Notes: a model not told the origin generated them from the letters alone. DNA of 64,000 nt from Candidatus Methanoperedens sp. (GCA_026552955.1 JAPMTS010000021.1:41165-105164), one strand, 5' to 3'; positions 45,808-57,093 are shown, counted from the stretch's first letter. Numbers and translations: made by a program.

Positions 45808-46422
45808 ATGATGATCAGGAAAGATACCATCATTTATGAGGCGCACGGCAACTTATATTTGAATATTACAAATAGATGTACTGCTGATTGTATTTTTTGC
45901 CTTAAGCGTTACTCTGATGGGGTATATGGCTATAACTTGCGTCTCATTAAGGAACCCACAGTTCCTGAAGTAATAAAAGAGCTTTCCGAACGTGAACTCT
46001 CAAAATATAATGAAATTGTTTTCACAGGCTTCGGGGAACCACTTATACGTTTGGATGATGTGCTCACGATCACAAAATGGCTTACTGTCCGTGGAACACG
46101 GGTGAGGCTTGATACGAGCGGACATGCTAAACTCCTGTATCCTGACAGGAATGTCGCAGAGGAAATGGCTGAGTCGGGAATGAAAGTAGTATCCATCAGC
46201 CTGAATGCACACGATGCTGATACTTATAATCACTTATGCGATCCAAAATACATACAGGCCTACAAAAAAATGCTTGAGTTTGCAAAAGATATTTCAAAAT
46301 CCGGAATGGAACTCAGGTTCACCGTTGTCAATCTGCCGATTGTGAATATCGAAAAATGTAAAGAAATAGCTGATAAATATCGCGCAGACTTCAAAGTGCG
46401 GGGTTATAGCGGTTCTGTTTGA
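45808..46422 (+). CDS. TatD-associated-type radical SAM protein
   Basis: 204 residues. The cluster motif CTADCIFC lies in LYLNITNRCTADCIFCLKRYSDG, and VFTGFGEPLIRLDDV is the GGEP-like region. Shortness and the YLNITNRC start fit the radical SAM family often linked to TatD nucleases. Reaction unknown, and no tatD is seen here. A TATA-like tract about 16-25 bases before the ATG suggests a very short or absent leader. Confidence 0.75.
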   Translation: MMIRKDTIIYEAHGNLYLNITNRCTADCIFCLKRYSDGVYGYNLRLIKEPTVPEVIKELSERELSKYNEIVFTGFGEPLIRLDDVLTITKWLTVRGTRVRLDTSGHAKLLYPDRNVAEEMAESGMKVVSISLNAHDADTYNHLCDPKYIQAYKKMLEFAKDISKSGMELRFTVVNLPIVNIEKCKEIADKYRADFKVRGYSGSV

Positions 46423-46488
46423 ACCGGTAACCACAAGTTATAATTATTACATTATTCATTTATTTGTTTTGACAGGAGAGAGGATTTT

Positions 46489-46782
46489 CTGAAGAAGCTG
46501 CTCTGGTATCTTATCGCAGGAACGCGCGGCGGGCAAACCCGTGCATTACTACTGAAGCTGCTCATTGACAGGCCTTATAATGCAAATCAACTATCTGAGG
46601 CTATGGATATGGATTATAAGACCATAAGACATCATCTTGATGTGCTTATCAAGAACGGTGTAATAACGATGGAAGGTGACAAATATGGCGCAATGTATTT
46701 CATTTCAAAAGAAATGGAGGCTAATGTGAATGAATTTAATCAGATTTGGGAAAAAATTGATAAACAAAGCCATAGAACATAA
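46489..46782 (+). CDS. Stand-alone winged-helix regulator, apparent CTG start
   Basis: 97 residues in an open frame without any ATG, GTG or TTG before the conserved region; the frame is open back to a TAA at 46441. The first plausible codon is CTG 46489, five bases after a strong GAGAGG site. KKLLWYLIAGTRGGQTRALLL, then NANQLSEAMDMDYKTIRHHLDVL and GAMYFISKEME form an ArsR-like winged helix. It is clearly homologous to the C-terminal domain of the 797-residue sensor. It ends 14 bp before a small membrane protein. Confidence 0.75.
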   Translation: MKKLLWYLIAGTRGGQTRALLLKLLIDRPYNANQLSEAMDMDYKTIRHHLDVLIKNGVITMEGDKYGAMYFISKEMEANVNEFNQIWEKIDKQSHRT

Positions 46783-46796
46783 TAGGAGGAAATTTT

Positions 46797-47114
46797 ATTC
46801 ATATAACTGAAATCACTTATTATGTCTCGGCAGGAAATATTGTATTGCTCTTAGTACTCCTGGTTTCATATATTCAGATTTATAATAAGATAAAATCCAA
46901 CTTTACCCTTGGTCTTATTATCTTTACGGTTGCGCTATTATTGCAGAGCTTTTCCCGGGCGATCATGCTGCTCTTGATAATTAATAATCCGCCTCCACCG
47001 CATGTGTTCCCCATAATTATAAACCTGCTTGGTTATAATCCGATATACGTGCTAATCCCGGATATTCTTGAGTTTGTGGCTTTGAGCATTTTGTTGTATT
47101 TTACAAGAGAATAG
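46797..47114 (+). CDS. Small three-helix membrane protein, apparent ATT start
   Basis: About 105 residues if read from ATT 46797, which stands 7 bases after a perfect AGGAGG (46784-46789). An in-frame TTG at 46845 would cut the first transmembrane helix in half (YYVSAGNIVLLLVLLVSYIQIY). Further helices are LGLIIFTVALLLQSFSRAIMLLL and YVLIPDILEFVALSILLYF. It is likely co-transcribed with the winged-helix gene, as a membrane sensor or anchor for it; this is inference. Confidence 0.65.
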   Translation: MHITEITYYVSAGNIVLLLVLLVSYIQIYNKIKSNFTLGLIIFTVALLLQSFSRAIMLLLIINNPPPPHVFPIIINLLGYNPIYVLIPDILEFVALSILLYFTRE

Positions 47115-47127
47115 AAAAAGGTGGCAG

Positions 47128-47955
47128 ATGCGGATATCATGCTCATCTCTCTTTCTCTGGGAATATCCTGTCCGCGAAATCATGGATATCCTTCATAAAG
47201 CCGGTATAAATAGCGTTGAATTCTGGGCCGAGACCCCTTTTTTCTGGATTGTCCGGAATGATGAAATTACAGTAGCTGAACTGATTGAGTCAATTTCTTT
47301 AATGCTAAATGGCTGCACCATGCATGCGCCTGTTATGGATCTAAATCCGTCTTCTTATAATGACCTCGTCCATGAAGCAACGATCAAGGAAACTTTATGG
47401 TCTCTTGATCTTGCCAAAATTATTGGAGCCAGGATTGTCACTATCCATCCCGGGAAAAGGACTGCCCATCGCAAACCTACGAATGAGGATTGGGAGAAAT
47501 TTATGAAATACCTGGAGATCAGCACCAAGAAAGCAAGAAGTCTTGGAATTGACCTTTCACTTGAAAACAGCATGCCTGGTGTTCAATCAATGTGTTCTGA
47601 TCCCTGCGAAATGAAAGAAGTGCTGGATCAGTTCCCCGGTTTGTTTTTCACATTTGATATAGTCCATGCATTCATGGAATCCCCCGATACGACATTATCT
47701 TTTATAAATGAACTTGGCGATAAAATAAGGAACGTCCATATCGGAGCACCTCATGACGGAAAGCCGCATTATCCTGTACGCTATGAAAAGAAAATGGATA
47801 TTGTATTACGAAGCTTGCGTGATTACGGATATGATGGCGACCTTACTATTGAGATAGATGATAAGGTATACCCCGGACCTTTATCGAGAGAGGAAAAAAT
47901 TAAGGAATTGACCGAAGAAAGGAAATACATTGAATCGATATTTGACAAAAAATAG
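47128..47955 (+). CDS. Xylose isomerase-like TIM-barrel protein
   Basis: 275 residues of the AP endonuclease 2/sugar phosphate isomerase superfamily. MRISCSSLFLWEYPVREIMD starts the barrel; the metal-site residues fall in TIHPGKRTAH, LSLENSMPG, FDIVHAFM, HIGAPHDGKPHYP and LTIEIDD. Could be an isomerase, epimerase or endonuclease IV-like enzyme; the substrate is not evident. AAAAAGGTGG is the ribosome site; the gene follows the membrane protein by 13 bp. Confidence 0.8.
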   Translation: MRISCSSLFLWEYPVREIMDILHKAGINSVEFWAETPFFWIVRNDEITVAELIESISLMLNGCTMHAPVMDLNPSSYNDLVHEATIKETLWSLDLAKIIGARIVTIHPGKRTAHRKPTNEDWEKFMKYLEISTKKARSLGIDLSLENSMPGVQSMCSDPCEMKEVLDQFPGLFFTFDIVHAFMESPDTTLSFINELGDKIRNVHIGAPHDGKPHYPVRYEKKMDIVLRSLRDYGYDGDLTIEIDDKVYPGPLSREEKIKELTEERKYIESIFDKK

Positions 47956-47980
47956 GGTGAAGATGATAACCCAAATAAGA

Positions 47981-48883
47981 TTATTTTCTTCTCCTATTAA
48001 CTATCCCTATTGCAAGTAATGAAATAACGAATGAAATGACGGTAAATCCGGGTGTGGATTTTTCGGTTTCAACCGCTTTTTCGCCTTGCTGGGTCGGAAC
48101 AGCTTCAGACTTTACGGCAAAAGCCTTATCCTGGGGGAAATTATCCATGACATTTTTCGCACCTTTAATAACATACGCGCCGCTGCCACCATAATCACTC
48201 CAATAATTTCCCATTTTGTCGAAATCCCACGAATTCAGGCCGTTATTATCATAAGCCTGGCTATCTTTGTTGCCCAGAAGGTTATTTGTGTATAATTGAT
48301 TTGTTTTTGAATCATATAAGTAGATCCCGACCTTATTGTTCTTTATATTGTTATTGAAAATTTTATTGTCATTTGAAGTATGAAGATAAATACCATATCC
48401 CAGCTTTCCTAAATTTGATTCGACAATATTTCCTGAAACGATATTGTTGTTGCTTCCTTTGAATAATGAAATACCCACGTAATTATCAATGATATTTAAG
48501 TTAGAAATAGTATTACCATTTCCCATATATAATGTAACTCCTGCAACTTCTGAACCCCCGCCGCCGCCGTTCTTTATGGTAAATCCGCTGATTACCACAT
48601 TATTCGCCTGGTCAATCCTGATCCCACTGCTTTTGTTATTACCATCGATTATCGTATTTTCCTTGTTATTACCAAGAATTGAAATCCCGTTCTTATTAAT
48701 AACAGGATTTTCCCCATAACTACCTTCATTGACAAGAATTGTATCACCGGTTTTTGCAGCATCAATAGCGGATTGAATTGTTGTATAAGCCTGGTCCTTA
48801 CCCACCGTAAGAGTTGATGCAGTTGCAGAACCTGCTGTAAATACTATCAGACAAATCAGTAAAATAATATTTCTTGATGTCAT
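47981..48883 (-). CDS. Secreted right-handed beta-helix (NosD/CASH-type) protein with PGF-CTERM
   Basis: 300 residues. A signal peptide (NIILLICLIVFTAGSATA) is followed by YTTIQSAIDAAKTGDTILV and repeated short strands (NNVVISGFTIKNGGGG, GNTISNLNIIDNYVG, NNNIVSGNIVE, SNDNKIFNNNIKNN), typical of parallel beta-helices. The C-terminus has PGF at ~278-280, a hydrophobic stretch and NRRRK, the PGF-CTERM signal cut by archaeosortase A. Extracellular, probably lipid-anchored; ligand unknown. Confidence 0.85.
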   Translation of the reverse strand: MTSRNIILLICLIVFTAGSATASTLTVGKDQAYTTIQSAIDAAKTGDTILVNEGSYGENPVINKNGISILGNNKENTIIDGNNKSSGIRIDQANNVVISGFTIKNGGGGGSEVAGVTLYMGNGNTISNLNIIDNYVGISLFKGSNNNIVSGNIVESNLGKLGYGIYLHTSNDNKIFNNNIKNNKVGIYLYDSKTNQLYTNNLLGNKDSQAYDNNGLNSWDFDKMGNYWSDYGGSGAYVIKGAKNVMDNFPQDKAFAVKSEAVPTQQGEKAVETEKSTPGFTVISFVISLLAIGIVNRRRK

Positions 48884-48940
48884 AATCTCACCGATATGGT
48901 ATCATCTTATGACTTTAAAAAGATTATGAATTAATGCAAA

Positions 48941-49873
48941 TCACTTGCTTGCATTAACTCTTACACTTATAGTCTGGATGCTGGGATCTACCTTCATGTT
49001 TCTATAATATGCACCGAATTTGTAATCCCCTGTTGTGGTAAATACATATGAAATCCTGTCTTTCAGCAACATGGTTGGTATCTTCTTATCCATCTCCACG
49101 ATATCATAGTTATCGATCGGATTAAAATTCACCCATTGTACTTCATCTCCTGCATCGATTTTAATATTTGTAACACCAAATTTATCATTAATGACTTTTA
49201 TTGGAATTATTCTTCCTGTGGGTGTAGCAACAACAACTGCCTCCGGAGTTGGAGTCGGAATGGGATTTTCAGTCTCTTTGATCTTAGGGGCCGGAGTGGG
49301 AGTTGCTAATGGGGTAACAATTGGAGTTGGTGAGGGTTTAATTTCACGCACTTCTCCTGATTGGAGCGTAATCGGAAAAACCCTGGCTTCAACTTTTTGT
49401 CCATTTACTGATAAAGTTATATTGATTTCATAAGTCCCTGCAAGGCTTCTTCCCTGCATCTCTTTGATGGTTTGAAATTTCACACTTAATGATTTTACTG
49501 CCCCGGGTTTTATCTCGGTTTGGAAGTTTATTGGGTCTATGATCCTTGTTTTCTTTTCATCACTCAAGGTCTTTAAATACAGATTCGCAAGAGTATCATC
49601 AAGCGTCATGACCTTTGCTGTGATTTCCACAGTCTCATTTATTATTTTTTCAGAGCCTGTATTTGCAATAAATAATTCAGGTAATGCTATTTCTCCTGCC
49701 CTTATGTCATCCCTATCAAACTTCACATCAACTATTTTGCCATCAAGGTTTGGATCGGCGAGATCGAATTTGTGCACTTCTATGGACATATCTTTTGAAG
49801 AACCTTCACCCGTACAACCGGATAACGCTACTGCTATGAGGATCAATACTATGATCAGGAGATTTTTGCTCAT
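48941..49873 (-). CDS. Lipoprotein with cupredoxin-like C-terminal domain
   Basis: 310 residues. A lipobox ALSGC places the anchored Cys at ~20. Residues ~25-175 form an Ig-like domain (DVKFDRDDIRAGEIALPELFI). A Pro/Thr linker (TPIVTPLATPTPAPK) leads to a cupredoxin-like fold at ~220-305 (DAGDEVQWVNFNP, YVFTTTGDYKFGAYY). The usual His, Cys, His and Met copper ligands are not where expected (NYDIVE, GAYYRNM), so it probably does not hold type 1 copper. Confidence 0.72.
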   Translation of the reverse strand: MSKNLLIIVLILIAVALSGCTGEGSSKDMSIEVHKFDLADPNLDGKIVDVKFDRDDIRAGEIALPELFIANTGSEKIINETVEITAKVMTLDDTLANLYLKTLSDEKKTRIIDPINFQTEIKPGAVKSLSVKFQTIKEMQGRSLAGTYEINITLSVNGQKVEARVFPITLQSGEVREIKPSPTPIVTPLATPTPAPKIKETENPIPTPTPEAVVVATPTGRIIPIKVINDKFGVTNIKIDAGDEVQWVNFNPIDNYDIVEMDKKIPTMLLKDRISYVFTTTGDYKFGAYYRNMKVDPSIQTISVRVNASK

Positions 49874-50005
49874 TTAGTCACCGCTATTTAGTACAACGTC
49901 CCTGTTTAAAAAGATTTCTCATTATGATAATTATAGTAAATATTATAAAATAACCATCAGGTTTTTTACGAATAATTTTATACCACGAATACCAATTCTA
50001 CATTA

Positions 50006-50485
50006 ATGCGCAGATCAGCAATTCTCTTTGTTTTTATGCTTTTAATAATTATTCCTGCAGCTGCCCGGACAACACAATGGTATACCTATGAAAATGGTAT
50101 GAAAGCTGCAAATTCAATGGAAAAACCCGTGATTATTGATTTTTACGCCGATTGGTGCGGTCCGTGCATAGCCATGGAAAATAGCACATATCCCGACTCG
50201 CGTGTTGTTTCTGAAATGAAGGATTTTATCGCCATTAAAGTGGATACTCAGGTAAGGATCGATATTGAAAGCAAATATAAAATTGCTTATTATCCAACGA
50301 TCATATTCCTTGATCCAAAGGGTAGTGAGATCTCACGTCATGTAGGATATCTCGGACCTGAAGATATGGTGAAAACGATCAGGGATTCCCGCGGGAAATT
50401 ACCAAAGGAAGCACCGGGATTCCAGGCATTCTATCCAATATTGGCAACTGCATTATTGATATTAAGAAAAAGAATCAACGAGTGA
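50006..50485 (+). CDS. Exported thioredoxin-like protein with PGF-CTERM-like tail
   Basis: 159 residues. Signal sequence AILFVFMLLIIIPAAA, then a thioredoxin fold with the active site WCGPC (Cys51, Cys54) in IIDFYADWCGPCIAMEN and cis-Pro in YKIAYYPTIIF. The C-terminus has PGF at 137-139, a short hydrophobic stretch and RKR, as in archaeosortase substrates. It would act as a surface thiol-disulfide enzyme. A TTTATA box 25-30 bp before the ATG suggests a leaderless mRNA. Convergent, with an 11-base overlap, with thiI. Confidence 0.82.
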   Translation: MRRSAILFVFMLLIIIPAAARTTQWYTYENGMKAANSMEKPVIIDFYADWCGPCIAMENSTYPDSRVVSEMKDFIAIKVDTQVRIDIESKYKIAYYPTIIFLDPKGSEISRHVGYLGPEDMVKTIRDSRGKLPKEAPGFQAFYPILATALLILRKRINE

Positions 50486-51641
50486 ATTTCTTAATATTGT
50501 TGACCATATGCTCCACAAGATGAGGTACATCTATGAGTTTCTCTGCTTCGATGACTTCCCTGGATTTTGCAGCTGTTGAAGGATATTCCGGTACGGCCAT
50601 ACAGCATGTTGCTGGCTTTGTTGAGGGCTCCAATGTGCCAATATTTCGTGCCATGTTGGTTATTTCAAGCTTATCAAGCCCGATAAGCGGATGATATATC
50701 GGAAATTCCATCCCATACATCTCAGCCAGCATATTTTCTGAGGTCTGCGATGCCACCTGGCCAAGGGAAGAGCCGGTGATTATTCCGTGAGCATCTTCCA
50801 TTTTCATCACTTCCCCTGCTATCCTGTACATCATGCGCCTGCAAAGAACACAATTGAGCCTGTTATGGCAATTACTCAGGAAAGCCAGGAGGTTTTCGCC
50901 ATGAGGCGCTTCGTAAATGGTTAGTTTCTTATGCGGCGACCATTTCTGGAGTACATCGATACAGTCCATGGCCCTTTGACGTGTGGTTTCATCGGAAAAA
51001 GGATCATTATTCAGATACAGGGGTATTATATCGCAGCCGCGTTTCATCATTAGCCATGCAGCCACCGGTGAATCTATACCTCCTGAAACAAGAGCCACCA
51101 TCTTGCCCTGTGTCCCAAGCGGCAGACCCCCCACACCTTTGACCGATCCTGTGAACACATATCCTTTATCCTGCCTCAGTTCCACGAATATTTCTACATC
51201 AGGTTCATCCAGGTCAACCCTGATTTTCCGGTTCATTTTTTCAAATACCGCATCCCCGCAGGATACACCTATATCTCGGGAGGTGAAATCATGGTTTCCC
51301 GCTCTTCGCGCCCTTATTGCAAATGACTGGCCTTCCTTCAGGATATCACATGCAATATCTGCGGATGAACCTGCTGCAGACATAAGGGTAGCTTCGCATG
51401 TATAAGCAGGACTTACAGATACAACACCAAAGACTTTCGAAGCGCTTTTTAAAGCACTTGGGTCGTCTGAATGTATGAAAATACGCCCCATTTCACGGGT
51501 TATATCGGAAAAATCGCAGCCTTCTGATTTGAGCATTGATTTTAAATTCCTGACCAGTATATGCTCATATCTTGTCCTTACATTCTTACTCTTAAGGGCA
51601 AGTTCATCATACCTGACTATGATAACGTCTGTCTTTTTCAC
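50475..51641 (-). CDS. thiI: tRNA 4-thiouridine synthetase ThiI
   Basis: 388 residues from a GTG at 51641. NFLD/THUMP domain (~1-165; MGRIFIHSDDPSALKSASKVFG), then a PP-loop ATPase with ALVSGGIDSPVAAWLM and the GITGSSLGQVASQT block. There is no rhodanese domain, as usual in archaea; CVLCRRMMYR plus PATCCMAVPE supply cysteines that in methanogen ThiI hold an iron-sulfur cluster. Adds sulfur to U8 of tRNA. Confidence 0.93.
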   Translation of the reverse strand: MKKTDVIIVRYDELALKSKNVRTRYEHILVRNLKSMLKSEGCDFSDITREMGRIFIHSDDPSALKSASKVFGVVSVSPAYTCEATLMSAAGSSADIACDILKEGQSFAIRARRAGNHDFTSRDIGVSCGDAVFEKMNRKIRVDLDEPDVEIFVELRQDKGYVFTGSVKGVGGLPLGTQGKMVALVSGGIDSPVAAWLMMKRGCDIIPLYLNNDPFSDETTRQRAMDCIDVLQKWSPHKKLTIYEAPHGENLLAFLSNCHNRLNCVLCRRMMYRIAGEVMKMEDAHGIITGSSLGQVASQTSENMLAEMYGMEFPIYHPLIGLDKLEITNMARNIGTLEPSTKPATCCMAVPEYPSTAAKSREVIEAEKLIDVPHLVEHMVNNIKKFTR

Positions 51642-51757
51642 ACCGACACCATTGTACTTGCATGATTTAAATGTATGGAAAACAAGAATTCACAACTTCA
51701 CATGAATTTCGCATTTCTATTTATATATCCACCACTATGTGCTCATGGAGGAAGATT

Positions 51758-51951
51758 ATGCTGGACATTAAAGATCCCTGGTCCTCACAATATTATTCGC
51801 ACTCATTGGTATTTACCTTGCGGCCAGGATATATCTGGCAGGGAGAAAAATCGATCCAGCTACCCTCAGGGCGAGGGCTTTTCTTAATGAATTATTCCTC
51901 AAGGAAAGCTGGAAACTAATCCTTATGTCATTGATCCTTTTCATTATCTGA
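51758..51951 (+). pseudogene. Small two-helix membrane protein gene with a single-base frameshift
   Basis: ATG 51758 has an ideal GGAGG six bases upstream and starts MLDIKDP. The frame then leaves the coding register; from 51778 the next frame reads LVLTILFALIGIYLAARIYL, RKIDPATLRARAFLNELFLK and a second hydrophobic helix to TGA 51951. Adding one C to the CCC at 51775-51777 restores a clean ~65-residue protein with two helices. Either a real broken gene or a homopolymer error in the assembly. Confidence 0.65.
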
Positions 51952-51999
51952 GCTGGAGGCTCTGGAAATCTTATTTAACTAACAGGTGATGTATACTAT

Positions 52000-52413
52000 A
52001 TGAAAACCGTTTATCTTGCCGCACCGCTTTTTAGAGAAGCCGAATGTGATTTTAACCGTAAGCTCAGGAATGAGCTAATAAGCGCCGGCTTTGATGTATT
52101 CCTGCCCCAGGAAGATTCCAACAATATAAAGGACAATAAAGATCGTCAGACGATAATTTTCAATAAAAACCTTAAGGGGATCGAGAATTCGGATATACTC
52201 GTGGCTGTCCTGGATGGAGCGGATGTTGATTCCGGAACCGCATGGGAAATCGGTTTCGCATTCGCAAAAGGCAAATCCGTCCTTGGTCTTCGGACAGATT
52301 TCCGGACACTCGGAAGAGAGGGCACGGTGAATCTTATGATAGAGCGGTCCGTGATCCTTTGCATGAGCATTCCGGAGTTATTAAATCATTTGAAATCAAT
52401 GCAGGGTGCATGA
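52000..52413 (+). CDS. Nucleoside 2-deoxyribosyltransferase
   Basis: 137 residues. KTVYLAAPLFREAECDFNRKL is the conserved N-terminus. SDILVAVLDGADVDSGTAWEIGFAFAKGKSV carries the catalytic Glu region. Transfers deoxyribose between bases in nucleotide salvage; hydrolase activity on nucleotides is an alternative for the family. Stop overlaps the next start (ATGA). Confidence 0.87.
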   Translation: MKTVYLAAPLFREAECDFNRKLRNELISAGFDVFLPQEDSNNIKDNKDRQTIIFNKNLKGIENSDILVAVLDGADVDSGTAWEIGFAFAKGKSVLGLRTDFRTLGREGTVNLMIERSVILCMSIPELLNHLKSMQGA

Positions 52414-52970
52414 AAATAGCATGTATATCCGGAAGCCCGAATGCTGGAGGCAATAATGAGAAGATGACGGATATGGTTCTCGAAATTGTAAAAGAACGTG
52501 GATATGGGACAGACAGGATCTTTTTATCAAATCTTAGAGTGGAACCGTGTACGGATTGCGGCACCTGTAAGAAATCCAGGGACTGCCCGATCGATGACGA
52601 CATGAAGGATATTTATAAAAAACTTGAAACAAGCGATGCTTTTATTGTAAGTTCGCCTGTATTTTTCGGAAGCCTCTCAGCACAGTTAAAGGCATTGTTC
52701 GACCGCACTATCCTTCTTCGAAGGAACGGATTTTTACTCAAAGGGAAAATAGGAGCAGCCATGGCCATCGGCGGAAGCAGGAACGGTGGGCAGGAATTCA
52801 CGATTCAGGCCATCCATTCCTGGATGCATATACATGGAATGGTAATTGTGGGAGATGCCAGTCATTTTGGCGGGATCGCTGTGAAACCATTCGAATCTGA
52901 TAAAGAGGGTTCAAAGACGGTAAAGGATACCGCTAACATATTATGTGATACACTGTCGAGATTAAAATAA
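52410..52970 (+). CDS. Iron-sulfur flavoprotein / NADPH-dependent FMN reductase family
   Basis: 186 residues from ATG 52410, overlapping the upstream stop; longer in-frame starts lie inside the previous gene. IACISGSPNAGGNNEKM binds FMN phosphate. EPCTDCGTCKKSRDCPIDDDM supplies compact cysteines for a 4Fe-4S cluster, and IVSSPVFFGSLSAQLKALFDR is the flavodoxin-like core. Such proteins transfer electrons in methanogenic archaea, often against oxidative stress. The physiological partner is unknown. Confidence 0.85.
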   Translation: MKIACISGSPNAGGNNEKMTDMVLEIVKERGYGTDRIFLSNLRVEPCTDCGTCKKSRDCPIDDDMKDIYKKLETSDAFIVSSPVFFGSLSAQLKALFDRTILLRRNGFLLKGKIGAAMAIGGSRNGGQEFTIQAIHSWMHIHGMVIVGDASHFGGIAVKPFESDKEGSKTVKDTANILCDTLSRLK

Positions 52971-53378
52971 ATGGATGAAGATCATTTATTAAAAAAATTT
53001 TCCAAACCTCATGAAGGAGAATATGTACCTATCACTTTTGTTGAGTTTAAACGAGAGCTTGTAGGATGGTCTCCAGAATTAAAAAGAAGCGTCTATATCG
53101 AGAAGGATGAGGATATATCAAAGCTCAAAAGGATCCGAGAAATAAATATAATGATTGTAATCAATCATCTATCTGAAAAATTGTCTTCCATTGAGCTCAC
53201 CGATGAGGAAAAAGAACAGTTCGAGATGATTTATGACGTATTTCTTAAAAATGGCGGTCAGTTACTATATACACGGAAAAAATCAGGGGCAAAAAGCAGC
53301 CCATTTTTTGAGCTTCGTGAACCTGAGAAAAAAGTCAGGGACAAACCTGAGAAAAATTTGCTGTCTGATATGCTCTGA
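52971..53378 (+). CDS. Hypothetical charged protein
   Basis: 135 residues starting directly after the flavoprotein stop. No recognised domain. Many Glu and Lys; EINIMIVINHLSEKLSSIEL suggests helix, and the C-terminus is disordered-looking (RKKSGAKSSPFFELREPEKKV). No signal peptide or membrane helix. Probably in the same operon as the two preceding genes. Confidence 0.55.
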   Translation: MDEDHLLKKFSKPHEGEYVPITFVEFKRELVGWSPELKRSVYIEKDEDISKLKRIREINIMIVINHLSEKLSSIELTDEEKEQFEMIYDVFLKNGGQLLYTRKKSGAKSSPFFELREPEKKVRDKPEKNLLSDML

Positions 53379-53416
53379 GAGAAATTACTTAAACAGAAAC
53401 GCAATCTAAGCTGCAA

Positions 53417-56014
<2,598 letters not shown>

Positions 56015-56061
56015 TAAATTAATGATCCCCCAGCCTCCATTTTGCCCGCTTTTGGAACTAA

Positions 56062-57093
56062 TCAATCCTGCTCAGCCTGCCCTAACCATTCGCATACTCT
56101 CGGCCACAGGTTCAAATGTGCCTCCCTGCCTACCGAAAGACCGATGTGAGAGGAAGGAAAGACGATTTCTTCATAACTTTTCCCTGAATATACATCCTTT
56201 AGCGCGCTGCCAGAGTATAAAGGAACAATATGGTCATATTTAGCCAGTATATTAAGTAAAGGTGCGCGAATTTTTCGCAGGTCGATGGTTTGAGCATCGA
56301 TTTTCATTTTATTGTTGATGAGCAAATTCCGTTGATAGCAATCCTCAATAAATTGAATATACGTTGAGCCTGGTATCATCGGGGTATCAATGAACCATCT
56401 ATTAATTCTCAAAGCATCTCGCCACGATTCACGATTTAAAAACTCTTTATCAAATTGGGCGCTCATAGAGAAATACGGAAGATAGAACATAAAAAGATTA
56501 CGACCAAAGAGCGTAATTAACTCGCCGGGAACATTGCCAAAAAGGGATACAATGCTTCGAACGTCAAATATATTTCCCCAAAGTATTCTCACGTCATACC
56601 ATCTGGAGAAATCCACCGGGGTTGCAAGCAGAACAAACCGTTCCACTTTCTCCGGATGTAATGATGCGTACATAAGCGAAATTATCCCCCCCGTGCAATA
56701 TCCCAGAACCGAAACCCTTTCCCCTTCTTTACAAATAAAATCCATCGACCTGTCCAGATATTGTACATAATCTGAGAAGGAGATATTTCTTTGTTCCATT
56801 GTAGGATAGCCCCAGTCAATCATATAAACTGAAAAACCATGTTCAATGAACTCTTTTATTACGCTGACATCTTCATTGAGATCAAGGATATAAGGTCTGT
56901 TTATTATATGTGGAATAATAAGTAAAATTCTCTTGTTATCTTTATGTTTTACATATCTGAGAAGCTTAAAATTTAACTGCATATCCTCGTCTACTACCTT
57001 ATTTGGTGTTTTTCCTACTGAGATAGGAGGATATACACTTTCTAATACACTGAAAAAATTGTGTCTCATTATTTGGATGTGATCCAATACCAT
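56062..57093 (-). CDS. phaC: Poly(3-hydroxyalkanoate) synthase catalytic subunit (PhaC, class III-like)
   Basis: 343 residues, alpha/beta hydrolase fold. The lipase-like box has Cys as nucleophile (VLGYCTGG, Cys133); Asp287 in AKYDHIVPL and His316 in PSSHIGLSVG complete the triad. WGYPTME and DDYVQYLD-like blocks (FSDYVQYLDR) are typical. It polymerises hydroxyacyl-CoA into storage granules. Class III enzymes need PhaE, which I do not see here. It sits on the opposite strand between ruvC and ruvA. Confidence 0.9.
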   Translation of the reverse strand: MVLDHIQIMRHNFFSVLESVYPPISVGKTPNKVVDEDMQLNFKLLRYVKHKDNKRILLIIPHIINRPYILDLNEDVSVIKEFIEHGFSVYMIDWGYPTMEQRNISFSDYVQYLDRSMDFICKEGERVSVLGYCTGGIISLMYASLHPEKVERFVLLATPVDFSRWYDVRILWGNIFDVRSIVSLFGNVPGELITLFGRNLFMFYLPYFSMSAQFDKEFLNRESWRDALRINRWFIDTPMIPGSTYIQFIEDCYQRNLLINNKMKIDAQTIDLRKIRAPLLNILAKYDHIVPLYSGSALKDVYSGKSYEEIVFPSSHIGLSVGREAHLNLWPRVCEWLGQAEQD

